Below are positions 1 to 9,085 of a stretch of DNA of 64,000 bases, in pieces. Source of the DNA: Thermoplasmatota archaeon (GTDB taxonomy: Archaea; Thermoplasmatota; Thermoplasmata; Thermoplasmatales; Thermoplasmataceae); assembly GCA_023488885.1 (NCBI GenBank), contig JAMDDH010000002.1, forward strand, positions 62,001 through 126,000, given 5' to 3'. The position numbers and the translations under genes were made by a program. Below the pieces are notes generated by a model. It was not told the origin of the DNA. It did no database searches and was given only the letters and a program-made list of their open reading frames with translations. How positions within the stretch are numbered: position 1 is the stretch's first letter; each line of letters starts with the position of its first letter.

Positions 1-516
1 AGACTAGTGACACACTTTTACAATGCAATGAATCCATTTCATCACAGAGAAACTGGGGTGATTGGTTCAGGGATGCTGGATGAACGCATATACATTGAAT
101 TAATATGTGATCTTAAGCATGTTTCCCGGGAAGCCTTGAGGATTGCATTAACCATGAAAACCTTTGACAAGGTGATAACGGTGACTGATTCATCTCCGGC
201 CACTTTATGTCAGGACGGATTTTACAAACTTGGATCGCTTGATGTTGAAAAAAAAGGTGATGAATGCGTTCTCAAAGGGACTGATACCATAGCAGGAAGT
301 GTGGTGACTATGGACAGTGAAATCAGGAACCTCAGAAACCTCGGTTATCCGCTTGAACTTATAATTAAAACTGTCACATCCAATCCGGCAAGATTACTTG
401 GTCTGAAAAACATTGGATTCCTGAAACCGGGATACAATGCAAATGTGGTGCTGTTTGACAGGGAATTGAAGGTGAAATATGTTATTCTGGATGGAGAAGT
501 GCTTGATGTTGCCTAA
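1..516 (+). CDS. nagA: N-acetylglucosamine-6-phosphate deacetylase, C-terminal part (cut by window start)
   Basis: NagA removes the acetyl group from GlcNAc-6-P, giving glucosamine-6-P and acetate in the cytosol. The reading frame is open to the first base, so the N-terminal half lies outside the window. Visible family motifs are THFYNAM followed by an HxxxxG segment (metal and substrate loop), IELICDLKHVS (the usual IxDGxHV region with DG changed to DL), VTDSSPA carrying the catalytic Asp, IAGSVVTMD, and TSNPARLLGL near the end. The final part matches the beta-sandwich lid typical of amidohydrolases. It lies 42 nt upstream of murQ on the same strand, which fits a two-gene unit in which MurQ makes the NagA substrate. 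The family is clear. The DG-to-DL change should be checked against relatives. Confidence 0.88.
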   Translation, partial: RLVTHFYNAMNPFHHRETGVIGSGMLDERIYIELICDLKHVSREALRIALTMKTFDKVITVTDSSPATLCQDGFYKLGSLDVEKKGDECVLKGTDTIAGSVVTMDSEIRNLRNLGYPLELIIKTVTSNPARLLGLKNIGFLKPGYNANVVLFDRELKVKYVILDGEVLDVA

Positions 517-558
517 GTTTGACGGGCGCTCCCGGGTAGATGTGCTGAGGCTGAAAAT

Positions 559-1401
559 TTGACCGGGGAAATAAAGAGGACAGAGGACAACAATCCAGAC
601 AGCAGAGGAATTGCTGGTAAGAATGTCCGGAATATTCTGGAAATTATCCACGCAGAAGACTACAATGCATTTCGGGCCGTAGATGACGCAATGGATCAAT
701 TATCAGTCGCGGTCACGGAAACACACAAAAGACTGGTATTAGGTGGCAGGGTGTTTTACGTAGGTGCCGGCACCAGTGGAAGACTGGCTGCCCAGGATGC
801 TGTAGAACTTGAACCAACATACGGTATCGGAAACGATATGTTTGATTTTATAATGGCAGGCGGTAATAATGCACTCATACGCTCTGTTGAGGGCGCAGAA
901 GATGATACTGATTCCTCAAAGGAAGAATTGAAAAAGCGAAACCTTTGTAAACTTGACACTGTTGTGGGGATATCAGCATCGGGAAGAACCCCATTTGTCC
1001 TAGGTGCTATTGAATACGGAAGAGAGACAGGTGCGCTGACTATCGGTATCGTGAACAATACTGGCTCAATAATCTGCAAAAGATCGGAGATTTGCATTCT
1101 TCTGGAAACCGGGCCGGAAGTGATACAGGGCTCTACGAGGATGAAAGCAGGCACCTCCCAGAAAATAGTATTAAATGCCTACAGCACTGCTCTCGCTATC
1201 CTTCTTGGCAAGACTTATGACAACATCATGTCGCATATGGGCGTGAAATATAATACAAAGCTCAAACAGAGGGCAGTTAACATTCTGATCTCAGAGTTCA
1301 AAATAGGGGCGACAGAGGCTGAAGCATTACTGGTCAAGAATAATTACCGGCTTGACAGAATAATAAATGGCTTGAGGAACGGTGAGGAATCCGGGAAATA
1401 A
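559..1401 (+). CDS. murQ: N-acetylmuramic acid 6-phosphate etherase
   Basis: MurQ cleaves the lactyl ether of MurNAc-6-P to give GlcNAc-6-P and D-lactate, a step needed only to use bacterial peptidoglycan sugar. The 280-residue protein is close to the E. coli length of about 298. A SIS fold is shown by YVGAGTSGRLAAQDAVELEPT (split here as YVGAGTSGR and AVELEPTYG, residues 68-89), SVEGAEDD (109-116), GISASGRTP (137-145) and GSTRMKAGTSQK (191-202). Glu83 and Glu114 fall at the positions of the E. coli catalytic glutamates. The start is TTG at 559, since no ATG or GTG lies nearby in frame. It follows nagA and converges on the AmiE-like gene. An archaeon without murein has no obvious use for it except salvage. 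Confidence 0.93.
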   Translation: MTGEIKRTEDNNPDSRGIAGKNVRNILEIIHAEDYNAFRAVDDAMDQLSVAVTETHKRLVLGGRVFYVGAGTSGRLAAQDAVELEPTYGIGNDMFDFIMAGGNNALIRSVEGAEDDTDSSKEELKKRNLCKLDTVVGISASGRTPFVLGAIEYGRETGALTIGIVNNTGSIICKRSEICILLETGPEVIQGSTRMKAGTSQKIVLNAYSTALAILLGKTYDNIMSHMGVKYNTKLKQRAVNILISEFKIGATEAEALLVKNNYRLDRIINGLRNGEESGK

Positions 1402-1412
1402 ATGGGGTATAT

Positions 1413-2504
1413 CTACAGTTTTTCGTTGAGGAGATCGTGAAAGATCCTGTTGTGTATTATTCTCCTGAATCTGAGTATTTTCAGGTTATCTCTTGTGGGA
1501 TATACTCTGTTTGTAAGGATGATGACCATGATTTCAGTGACCGGATCTATACATACAGAAGTTCCAGTGAAGCCAGTATGTCCATATACTCCAAATGGGG
1601 CGTAATCTCCTACGAATTTCGCATATCCGAAATCCGGGCTGATGATATTTTGTCTGGGAAGATTAATCATCCATCCGAGTCCAAACATACCTCCAATGTA
1701 TTCGTTTGCAGGTCTTGTGGCCATTTCCAGGGTTGTTTTTGAAATGATGCGGCCCGAGACGTAACTCAGGTAAAAATTATGAAGATCATTCAGGTTCGAG
1801 AATAACCCGGCGTGTCCTGCCACCCCTCCCAGATAATATGAGTTCTCATCGTGTACTTTCCCCCATAATAATCCACGATCAGCTGTTACCTCTGTCGGAG
1901 CAATCTCTTTCCTGTCAAAGTCAGGTTGGAATCCCGTAGTTCTGAGATTCAGGGGAGCAGAAATGTATTCCGCAAAAAGTTCCCGTAATGTTTTTCCGCT
2001 AATTCGCTCCAGGAGAAAGCCCAGCAGAATGAAATTCAAGTCACTGTAGTTCTCTTCCGAATAAATTTTCTCAGGCTTGCAGACCTGTTCCATGGCAGTC
2101 AGGTACTTATCCTGTGTTTTTCCCGTTTCGTACATAGGTATGTGAGGCAGAAAACCAGAAGTATGCGTCAGAAGTGATTTCACAGTCAACTTTTCGATGT
2201 TGGTGTATCCTCTAAACACGCCATAGGTCTCAAGGGGGTCTTCAAGGGCTATTTTTCCGGTTTCCAGAAACTTAAGGGCAAGAGTTGCGGTAGATGTTGG
2301 TTTTGTCAGAGATGCAAGATCATAGATTGTTTCATTTGTATAGACAAAAGCCAAATCCCCTATCTTCCCCACAGAATTCTTATAGAGTATCTTCTTCCCC
2401 TTCGCAACGAGGACGCTCATGCCATGTGATACCTGTGGAACGGCCCCGGCTATTAACTCATCAAGATTCTTTTTGAAATTTCCCAGGAAGTCATCATCTA
2501 TCAC
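1413..2504 (-). CDS. AmiE/EstB-like serine hydrolase of the class C beta-lactamase fold
   Basis: The 363-residue protein has the three motifs of penicillin-recognising serine hydrolases: SLTK with Ser65 and Lys68, YSD at 153-155, and HTG at 309-311 in the HTGFTG form. LLTHTSG (111-117) and VAGHAGLFS (228-236) are also typical. Bacillus YbbE/AmiE, encoded beside nagZ, namZ and murQ, belongs to this family and splits MurNAc from L-Ala; other members are D,D-peptidases or esterases. No signal peptide is visible, so it should act in the cytosol. The start is GTG at 2504. It converges with murQ (11 nt apart) and is transcribed divergently from the CocE-like gene. Family membership is sure. Amidase function rests on the neighbourhood and is an inference. 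Confidence 0.82.
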   Translation of the reverse strand: MIDDDFLGNFKKNLDELIAGAVPQVSHGMSVLVAKGKKILYKNSVGKIGDLAFVYTNETIYDLASLTKPTSTATLALKFLETGKIALEDPLETYGVFRGYTNIEKLTVKSLLTHTSGFLPHIPMYETGKTQDKYLTAMEQVCKPEKIYSEENYSDLNFILLGFLLERISGKTLRELFAEYISAPLNLRTTGFQPDFDRKEIAPTEVTADRGLLWGKVHDENSYYLGGVAGHAGLFSNLNDLHNFYLSYVSGRIISKTTLEMATRPANEYIGGMFGLGWMINLPRQNIISPDFGYAKFVGDYAPFGVYGHTGFTGTSVCIDPVTEIMVIILTNRVYPTRDNLKILRFRRIIHNRIFHDLLNEKL

Positions 2505-2616
2505 GCTTCACCAGTTCCTGCGCGTTGATAAGTTCAAATCCTATTAATTTTGGTCTCGATCACCTTGGTCCTTGAACTGAATAAAATAATTATCCTTCCG
2601 GCGATTGTTGACTCCA

Positions 2617-4305
2617 ATGTCTTCATATCCAGTCAGCAACGATAATGTAAGTTGGGGTGCCAGCATTCCGATGAGGGACGGTGTGAATCTGTCATGTGAT
2701 ATCTTCTTCCCTGAACAATCTGGAAAGTTTCAAACTGTATTATTACGTACTCCGTACGGAAAGGGAACAGATGAAATCTATAAGGTTGCTTCCTATTTTT
2801 CGAAAAAAGGTTTTGTGTTTGTTGCTTGCGATGTAAGGGGGAGAGGTGATTCTGAAGGTATTTTCACTCCGTACTTAAGCGAAGCAAGAGACGGATATGA
2901 TGCGATAGAATGGTGTGCAAGGCAAAAGTGGTCCAACGGAAAAGTGATCACACGGGGAGCTTCATATTCGGCCAGGATACAATGGCTCACTGCGCTAACG
3001 AAGCCTCCGCATCTTGCGGCAATGATCAGCACGGTGTCACCATCCGATCCTTTCGTTGAGGACCCTACGTGCATACCAAGTCCCCTTGTGATCTCGTGGC
3101 TTTTCCTGATTTCTGGAAGGATGCTCCAGAACATTAAGAATGTGAACTGGGAGAAAATTTACTGGCATCTGCCTTTGAAGGACATTTCCAGACTCACAGG
3201 AAGAGAAATCCCATTCTGGGATGAATATTTCAAGTACAGGCCCAATGATAAATTCTGGGACCAGCTCAGATATCAGGGGAGATTCAATGAAATAGATGTC
3301 CCTGTACTGCATGTATCGGGCTGGTACGACGATGAGCAGATAGGGACTCCTCTGAATTTTGCTGGAATGAGAAATAATGCTCCGTCGGAAAAGGCAAGAA
3401 TGTCTCAGAGACTTTTAATGGGGCCCTGGCCACACAATGTCAACTCAGCACAAAAACTCGGAGACATTGATTTCGGTCCGGATTCTGTTATCGATCTCCA
3501 AGGTTATGAGGTTGAATGGTTAAATCTAGTGCTTTCGGAAACGGCGACCGATAAGCACATTGAAGATCCTGTAAGGATATTTGTAATGGGCTCAAATGTT
3601 TGGAAAACCTTCAGTGAATGGCCCCCGAAATCAGTCTCTTACAACAGCCTTTATCTTAGCTGTAAAGGTTCCGCAAATAGTAGGTTTGGATCCGGTGTGC
3701 TTATACCAACGGTTCCTGAATACTCAAGCCGATTTGATTCATACGTTTACGACCCGGCTAATCCGGCTCTATTCATAGCTGATGAGAATTTTGCCCAGAT
3801 CGGTGGACCAGACGACTATTCTTCAATAGAAAGGCGAGACGATATTCTTGTCTACAGTACTGGAAAATTATCCTCAGATGTTGAGGTCATCGGGCCCGTA
3901 AGGGCAGACCTTTATGTGTCATCTTCCGCAGTTGACACAGACTTTACGGCTAAATTGCTTGATGTGTGGCCAAACGGGTACGCTCAGAGGTTGTGTGACG
4001 GAATAGTCCGGATGAGGTACAGAGACGGGTATATGGATGAAAAGTATATCGTTCCAGGTAAAATATATCGTGTGACAGTTGATTTATGGAACACCTCGAA
4101 CCTGTTCAGGACAAACCACAGTATTCGAATCGAAGTATCGTCCAGTGCATTTCCGAAGTACGCAAGGAACCTTAACATCCGCGGGAATCCGGGAGAACTG
4201 GAATCATGGGAAACGGCCGTGCAAAAAGTATTTCATGGATCGAGCAATCCTTCCAGGATCATTCTTCCCACCGTTGGATCTCTGGATGGCAGGTTTGAAT
4301 CCTGA
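2617..4305 (+). CDS. CocE/NonD (S15-type) alpha/beta hydrolase
   Basis: This is a hydrolase of the X-Pro dipeptidyl-peptidase/CocE class, about 562 residues, acting on N-terminal dipeptides, amino-acid esters or amides in known members. An N-terminal alpha/beta-hydrolase domain carries DVRGRGDSEG, the nucleophile elbow GASYS (Ser116 from the ATG at 2617), SGWYDD (Asp238 or the next Asp) and GPWPH (His273). A cap region and a C-terminal jelly-roll (about residues 350-562) follow. The ATG at 2617 is preferred over the TTG at 2605 because an A/T-rich box (2583-2595) lies about 27 nt upstream. No signal peptide is seen. It lies between the amidase-like gene and nagZ, so a role in trimming stem peptides is possible. 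The substrate cannot be told from sequence. Confidence 0.8.
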   Translation: MSSYPVSNDNVSWGASIPMRDGVNLSCDIFFPEQSGKFQTVLLRTPYGKGTDEIYKVASYFSKKGFVFVACDVRGRGDSEGIFTPYLSEARDGYDAIEWCARQKWSNGKVITRGASYSARIQWLTALTKPPHLAAMISTVSPSDPFVEDPTCIPSPLVISWLFLISGRMLQNIKNVNWEKIYWHLPLKDISRLTGREIPFWDEYFKYRPNDKFWDQLRYQGRFNEIDVPVLHVSGWYDDEQIGTPLNFAGMRNNAPSEKARMSQRLLMGPWPHNVNSAQKLGDIDFGPDSVIDLQGYEVEWLNLVLSETATDKHIEDPVRIFVMGSNVWKTFSEWPPKSVSYNSLYLSCKGSANSRFGSGVLIPTVPEYSSRFDSYVYDPANPALFIADENFAQIGGPDDYSSIERRDDILVYSTGKLSSDVEVIGPVRADLYVSSSAVDTDFTAKLLDVWPNGYAQRLCDGIVRMRYRDGYMDEKYIVPGKIYRVTVDLWNTSNLFRTNHSIRIEVSSSAFPKYARNLNIRGNPGELESWETAVQKVFHGSSNPSRIILPTVGSLDGRFES

Positions 4306-4315
4306 CACGAACTAA

Positions 4316-4324
4316 TTTATATGC
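4316..4324 (+). promoter_or_regulatory. TATA-like box of nagZ
   Basis: The sequence TTTATATG is centred about 25 nt before the nagZ ATG at 4345 with no Shine-Dalgarno sequence between. This is the spacing expected for a leaderless archaeal transcript, and it gives nagZ its own promoter apart from the upstream hydrolase. Confidence 0.6.
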
Positions 4325-4344
4325 TTTAAATCTAATCACTCTCG

Positions 4345-5745
4345 ATGCGGTCAGGGTTTTTCATACAGACAGGAATAAGGGGTGTTGAAAGGAATCAGGC
4401 CTTGAAAATAATTTCATCCATGCTACCGTCTTCAATCGTATTATTCAAAAGCGATTTCAACAATGAAGCTGAGTTGCAGGGACTCATAAAGGATATCCAG
4501 AAGTTATATGCAATCGAGAAAGGAATAGCTCCTCCTGTTTTCGCCATAGACCAGGAGGGTGGAAACGTTGTAAGGATACCATGGCTGAATTATAACCCAA
4601 GTAATTATTTCCTCGGGCAGGTTAATAACGAAAAACTTACAAATTATATCGGACTTGTCACCGGGAACGATCTTTACCGACTTGGAATAAGATGGAATCT
4701 GGCTCCGGTGCTGGACATACTCAACAATTATAATCAGGTTCTTCTCGAAAGAAGCTTCGGTGAAGATGTTGAAACCGTTGCAGTAAACGGGGCGGCGTAT
4801 ATTTCAGGACTACAGAATCAGGGTGTCGCTGCAACTGCAAAGCATTTTCCGGGCCACGGTGGAGTCCTTGAGGACTCGCATCAGACCTTGCCAAGAGATA
4901 AAAGGTCCATGAACGCATTGCTTAACGATGCCTTTCCATTCAAGGCTGCAATAAAGGCAGGGGTAAGGGCAGTAATGCTTTCTCACGTACTGTATGAAGA
5001 ACTGGACCCCGATAATCCTGCTACATTGTCACAGAAAGCATACGATTTACTGAGAAAAACGTTCCAGTTCAACGGGCTCGTGATAACCGATTCTGTTGAC
5101 ATGAAAGCAGTATCCCAGAACTATTCAACGACGGAAATTGTTTCAAAATCAGTAGGGCTTGAAGCGGATCTGATAGAGTGTGCTGATCTTCAGACATCGA
5201 TTGAACTAAGCGATTCTATACAAGGCATCGATAGCGACAAATTGAAGAAAAAAATCGAAAGAATTTCATCATTCCTCCCGGAAAAAAAGGTTAAGTTCAA
5301 GCCTCCAAGTGAAGTTCTCCAGTCATTTTCAATCATCTCAAACAGGGCATTTAGACAGATCTACATTGATCCCGGCAAACATTTTTATGTTGTGTTGCTG
5401 GATAATACGATTGAAAGCCAGGTCGCGGAGGAACATTCAATAGCCAGCATATTGGCAAAAAGTCTGAAGGAAAACTACTTCGACTTTACGCTAATGGATG
5501 CAGCCGCCTTCAGGGGATTCAACATTTACGGGATACAGATGATTATCGTGGGTCGAAATGAGCACCTTAAAGACAGGATTTCATCAATTACCGAGAAATG
5601 CGGACAAAACAGGTGTGTCTTCATCTCCACAAGTATATCAAAGGATACCGGAATCATTCCGGAAAATATTGGATATATCGCCGCCTATTCAAGCAAGCCT
5701 GAGAATGTCCTTGGGGCTATCTACAGGGCTATGAAGTTCTTCTGA
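4345..5745 (+). CDS. nagZ: beta-N-acetylhexosaminidase (GH3, NagZ type)
   Basis: NagZ removes GlcNAc from the non-reducing end of muropeptides. Motifs of the GH3 hexosaminidase branch are AIDQEGG (67-73), the RSFGED block (136-141), KHFPGHGG (166-173), DSH (177-179, the Asp-His catalytic dyad of NagZ), MLSHVLY (211-217) and ITDSVDM with the nucleophile Asp249. The protein has 466 residues. It exceeds the one-domain proteobacterial NagZ (about 340) by a C-terminal part (about 340-466) of unclear function. It starts without a signal peptide, unlike the secreted Bacillus enzyme, so it should act in the cytosol on imported fragments. It converges with the GNAT gene. Confidence 0.92.
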   Translation: MRSGFFIQTGIRGVERNQALKIISSMLPSSIVLFKSDFNNEAELQGLIKDIQKLYAIEKGIAPPVFAIDQEGGNVVRIPWLNYNPSNYFLGQVNNEKLTNYIGLVTGNDLYRLGIRWNLAPVLDILNNYNQVLLERSFGEDVETVAVNGAAYISGLQNQGVAATAKHFPGHGGVLEDSHQTLPRDKRSMNALLNDAFPFKAAIKAGVRAVMLSHVLYEELDPDNPATLSQKAYDLLRKTFQFNGLVITDSVDMKAVSQNYSTTEIVSKSVGLEADLIECADLQTSIELSDSIQGIDSDKLKKKIERISSFLPEKKVKFKPPSEVLQSFSIISNRAFRQIYIDPGKHFYVVLLDNTIESQVAEEHSIASILAKSLKENYFDFTLMDAAAFRGFNIYGIQMIIVGRNEHLKDRISSITEKCGQNRCVFISTSISKDTGIIPENIGYIAAYSSKPENVLGAIYRAMKFF

Positions 5746-5815
5746 TAGCCGGGTGGGGGAGGGAAACGACGAACCACTTTCCATTACTTTATGCCGTTCA
5801 TTGCGGCACCTTCGC

Positions 5816-6682
5816 TTAGGGAATAAGGCCTGTATTATGATCGGTGAATATTGCCATTGATTCGCTCCTGAATCCCAGGTTTTCGTATAGGCTCTTCGCT
5901 GTGGAATTATCTGACCTTACAAACAGGGACGCATAAGAAGAGAATTTAGCAAGATCTTTCAGGATTCTCCTTATTACGTCGCTAGCATATCCTTTTCCCC
6001 TGTGTTCCCGGGAAGTAAAAAATGCTCCCACTGTTGAAATATCACTATTAATGGACATAATTGCGCCTCTGGAAACAAGCAAGCCGTCGTGAAGGATGCC
6101 GTAAACCAAACGTTCGTTAATAAATCTGGCTTCCCTGGCCAGTACTTCCGCATCAGCAGGTCTCTCCGAATATCCTGCCAGATTGAGTGATCCTTCAGCG
6201 TTGTTCCTGTCAAGTTTCAGGACTCTCTGATCCGTGCTGGTGATTTCCGGAGTATGGTCAAGTTTATTCAACATAAGGTTCTCGCGAAAATGTATCGAAT
6301 CTGGAAAAGCTATTTTCAGGTCTTCTTCAAGTTTAAACGGAGCCTGAATGGTAATCTTCTCATATTTTATGGAACGTAAAAGGGCAGGGGCAGATTCTTC
6401 AGAACCGGTGATCCAGGCTAGCGGATCATGCCATATGTGCGGGTTATAGCCGGAATGGAAGATAATGAGACATCCGGAAATTGAATCATCCTCTCGGACA
6501 ACGAAGGTTTCACATCTTTCGGGAAAAGTAGTCACCGCGTGGATCATGTTAGCAGTGAATGGCAGTTGTGAAGAGAGATATGGATATAATTTCTTCCCAT
6601 ATTCCCCAACGAGCCTTTCAACCATATTTCTATCCGTCACTATTATACTTCCTTCCGAAAACTTTTTCGCACTCCGGCGCAA
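5816..6682 (-). CDS. GNAT-family N-acetyltransferase
   Basis: A protein of up to 288 residues whose C-terminal half (about 170-285) is a GNAT domain. It shows the acetyl-CoA loop SREHRGKGYASDV near residues 223-235, and LYENLGF near the end. The N-terminal half has no motif I recognise, so it may be a FR47-like two-domain acetyltransferase. The start is uncertain: TTG at 6682 has no visible ribosome-binding site, while GTG at 6640 lies 7 nt after a GAAGGAAG stretch. It lies just downstream of the epimerase gene (42 nt gap) within the muropeptide cluster and may be co-transcribed with it. An acceptor such as an amino sugar, amino acid or small peptide is a guess. Confidence 0.75.
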   Translation of the reverse strand: MRRSAKKFSEGSIIVTDRNMVERLVGEYGKKLYPYLSSQLPFTANMIHAVTTFPERCETFVVREDDSISGCLIIFHSGYNPHIWHDPLAWITGSEESAPALLRSIKYEKITIQAPFKLEEDLKIAFPDSIHFRENLMLNKLDHTPEITSTDQRVLKLDRNNAEGSLNLAGYSERPADAEVLAREARFINERLVYGILHDGLLVSRGAIMSINSDISTVGAFFTSREHRGKGYASDVIRRILKDLAKFSSYASLFVRSDNSTAKSLYENLGFRSESMAIFTDHNTGLIP

Positions 6683-6723
6683 GTTGGAATTGAGTTCTGC
6701 GAGACGTTCCCAGATCGGAGTGC

Positions 6724-7791
6724 CTAGGAATATTCTTTTTTCAGGGTCACTCCGAGACCCGCATCTTCATTTGAGGATATGTATCCCTTCCTCAGTTCAA
6801 TTCCTTTTTCAGCAATATCTTTTATTATGCTGCTGTAGCCGTCGAGATCAGTATATTTCACGCCTTTCTTGGCCAATGCAACGACGAGACCCGCTGTATT
6901 GGACAGTCTTGTTTCAATCATGCACCCAATCATCACAGGAGCCCTGAAAGATTCAGCAGTGTTCACCATCTTTACGGAATCAGTTATTCCGCCGGACTTC
7001 ATGAGCTTTATATTGATGCCGTCTGCAGCCTCCATGCTCAGGATAGTAGACACATCTTCAGGGGTAAATATGGCTTCATCCGCCACAACAGGTATTGCGG
7101 TATTGTTTCGAACGAACCTGAGGGCTTTAAGGTCGTTTGCAGGAACAGGTTGTTCCAGGAATTCAATTTCATAGGTTTCCAGTTTGCGCGCAATTTCCAC
7201 AGTTTTCTTTGCAGTGTAAGCCTGGTTAAAGTCCACGTAAACCATCTTCTCCGGTCCGATTACCTCCCTGACCGCCTTGACTCTTTCAAGATCTTCCTTA
7301 ATTCCAGAACCCATTTTTATCTTGAAAACCTGTATGCCTGAATCCAGCAATTCCTTTGCCTGATGCTTTGCTGAATTTCGATCAACAAGGTCAACGGTGT
7401 ACGATGTAAGAATATTATTCCTGTAACCCCCAAGAATTTTCTTCAGGCTAATCCCTGAACGTTTTCCGATTATATCCCATATGGCAGTATCTACTGCATT
7501 TCTGCTGGCTTTAGCGGATTTCATGAGGCTTTTCATTTTCTCATTGATCAATTCCGGGCTTTCATCCATCTTGACAAGGTTTTTTGAAAAAACATTCAGT
7601 TCATGTTCTATAGAACCCATGGTATCGCCGGTTATGAACGGAGTCGGTGTTGCCTCTCCATAACCCACGAATCCATCATCAGAAACTACCTTCACCAAGA
7701 AACCTTCATAAGCATCCGTTGAGCCAAGGGAAATCTTAAAGGGCTTTTTCATCTGGAGTTCCAGTTTTGTGTACGAGATAGACTCAATCAC
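6724..7791 (-). CDS. Enolase-superfamily epimerase, L-Ala-D/L-Glu epimerase type
   Basis: This 355-residue protein is of the muconate-lactonizing subgroup of the enolase superfamily. It has the two-lysine active site of dipeptide epimerases: KIK (Lys157 and Lys159) on one side and NIKLMKSGG (Lys262) on the other. Metal ligands are Asp187 (VDFNQ), Glu213 (EQP) and Asp238 (ADE). The ADE and NIKLMK-GG signature matches L-Ala-D/L-Glu epimerases such as YkfB and YcjG, which convert L-Ala-D-Glu from murein stems to L-Ala-L-Glu for normal peptidases. The start is GTG at 7791, with an AATTATTTAT box about 24 nt upstream. Dipeptide epimerases with other specificities exist, so the substrate relies partly on the surrounding murein genes. 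Confidence 0.85.
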   Translation of the reverse strand: MIESISYTKLELQMKKPFKISLGSTDAYEGFLVKVVSDDGFVGYGEATPTPFITGDTMGSIEHELNVFSKNLVKMDESPELINEKMKSLMKSAKASRNAVDTAIWDIIGKRSGISLKKILGGYRNNILTSYTVDLVDRNSAKHQAKELLDSGIQVFKIKMGSGIKEDLERVKAVREVIGPEKMVYVDFNQAYTAKKTVEIARKLETYEIEFLEQPVPANDLKALRFVRNNTAIPVVADEAIFTPEDVSTILSMEAADGINIKLMKSGGITDSVKMVNTAESFRAPVMIGCMIETRLSNTAGLVVALAKKGVKYTDLDGYSSIIKDIAEKGIELRKGYISSNEDAGLGVTLKKEYS

Positions 7792-7877
7792 CTTATGGTA
7801 TCTTAGCCGGATAAATAATTTTCTTCTAATATCTGGATGAATATGGACATCATTCTGCCTAATCAGCAGAAATTGAA

Positions 7878-8972
7878 TTAGCGATACAGCAGAAAATTCT
7901 CCCTTCTTTCCCGGAATGACTGGAGATCATCCTGCCATGAATTTATAATATCCTGGACGGACGCCTCATCCTCAATCATGGAAACAAGTTTGTTGGATCC
8001 GTACAGCAAGCCAAGCCATCTTTCATTTATCTCAATCTTGCCGTAATTATAAGCCTCAATCATCGTTTCAATTGCAAATTTCAGAGGGTTGTAGGAACCC
8101 CTATCCGTTATGTGCAGGTAGTAACCCTTGACTCTCTGGTTCTTAAAAGGTTCCAGCAATGGTGTGAACTCAGTTCTCCTGAGTGTGAGGCCATCTGCTC
8201 CTTTGAGTTTCATATCCCAAAGAAATGGTGACCCGATCTGGAGAAAAGGGTAGGGAGTTCCTCTTCCAAGACTCATGTTAATCCCTTCCAGCATACACAT
8301 TCCCGAATAGTTTATGGTAGCATTCATGGATGGGAGATTCAGAGACATTGGTATATAATGGGACATAAGGTCATCAAGGTAGGTATTCCTGTTGTAACCA
8401 CTCATCTCAACAACCTTTACATCTGAACCAATTTCTTCGTCAAAAAGTCTGGAAAGCTCGCCTATTGTCATCCCGTATCTGGTCGGTATCTCCTTTATGC
8501 CGATAAAGGATGAAAATTCCCTGAGGAGAACTGGGCCGTCCACGATATCAGATCGAATAGGATTGGGTCGATCAAGCACCACTAGCCTGCCCTTATGTGG
8601 TTTTATGGTTGCCATTACCTTATAAAGGGTAGAAATGTAGGTGTAGTGTCTTACCCCTGCGTCCTGTACATCGAAAATAATGGTGTCGAAATCTTCGAAT
8701 AAAGACCTGTCAGGATCATGAGTATCGGATTTATACAGTGATTTAACTGGAATATGGTTGTAGGTTTCGTCCGGGACTATCTCACCGTTATTGTATGTTC
8801 CATAGAAACCGTGTTCAAGTGAAAAAATGCAATTTAATTTCACGTTCTTCCGCGTAATGTAATCTATATTCTGTTCAATGCTGCTGGTAACTCCGGTCGC
8901 ATTTGTAATTATCCCTACTGAGCCTTCGAGTTCATCTCTTCGTATGTTATCAATTCCAAGCCGGAAAACCAT
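7878..8972 (-). CDS. namZ: Exo-beta-N-acetylmuramidase NamZ (DUF1343, GH171)
   Basis: NamZ releases MurNAc from the non-reducing end of peptidoglycan chains. The 364-residue protein has the full DUF1343 signature: IITNATGV (21-28), SLEHGFYG (51-58), FDVQDAGVRHYTYI (from residue 100), VLDRPNP (132-138), RYGMTIGEL (165-173) and the SLNLPSMNATINYSGMCMLE/GRGTPYPF region (about 205-240). Bacterial NamZ proteins usually carry a signal peptide; this one begins directly with the first strand and should be cytosolic. A TTATAAG box (8992-8998) lies about 23 nt upstream of the ATG. It lies between the kinase gene (upstream, same strand) and the epimerase gene, so sugar release and sugar phosphorylation are encoded side by side. 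Confidence 0.92.
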   Translation of the reverse strand: MVFRLGIDNIRRDELEGSVGIITNATGVTSSIEQNIDYITRKNVKLNCIFSLEHGFYGTYNNGEIVPDETYNHIPVKSLYKSDTHDPDRSLFEDFDTIIFDVQDAGVRHYTYISTLYKVMATIKPHKGRLVVLDRPNPIRSDIVDGPVLLREFSSFIGIKEIPTRYGMTIGELSRLFDEEIGSDVKVVEMSGYNRNTYLDDLMSHYIPMSLNLPSMNATINYSGMCMLEGINMSLGRGTPYPFLQIGSPFLWDMKLKGADGLTLRRTEFTPLLEPFKNQRVKGYYLHITDRGSYNPLKFAIETMIEAYNYGKIEINERWLGLLYGSNKLVSMIEDEASVQDIINSWQDDLQSFRERRENFLLYR

Positions 8973-9085
8973 CTAAGCCATCGATACACTCTTATAACTT
9001 ATTTTTTTTCATAGCTAATACGTCACGAACATCTATGGAGCAAAACGCAGCATGCACGGAGTAATTCGATTCCTAATGATTTACC

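Noticed and set aside
6465-6947. 160-codon plus-strand frame across the GNAT and epimerase genes
   Set aside because: Both minus-strand genes have clear motifs through this stretch; the plus-strand peptide is Cys/Ser-rich and not protein-like.
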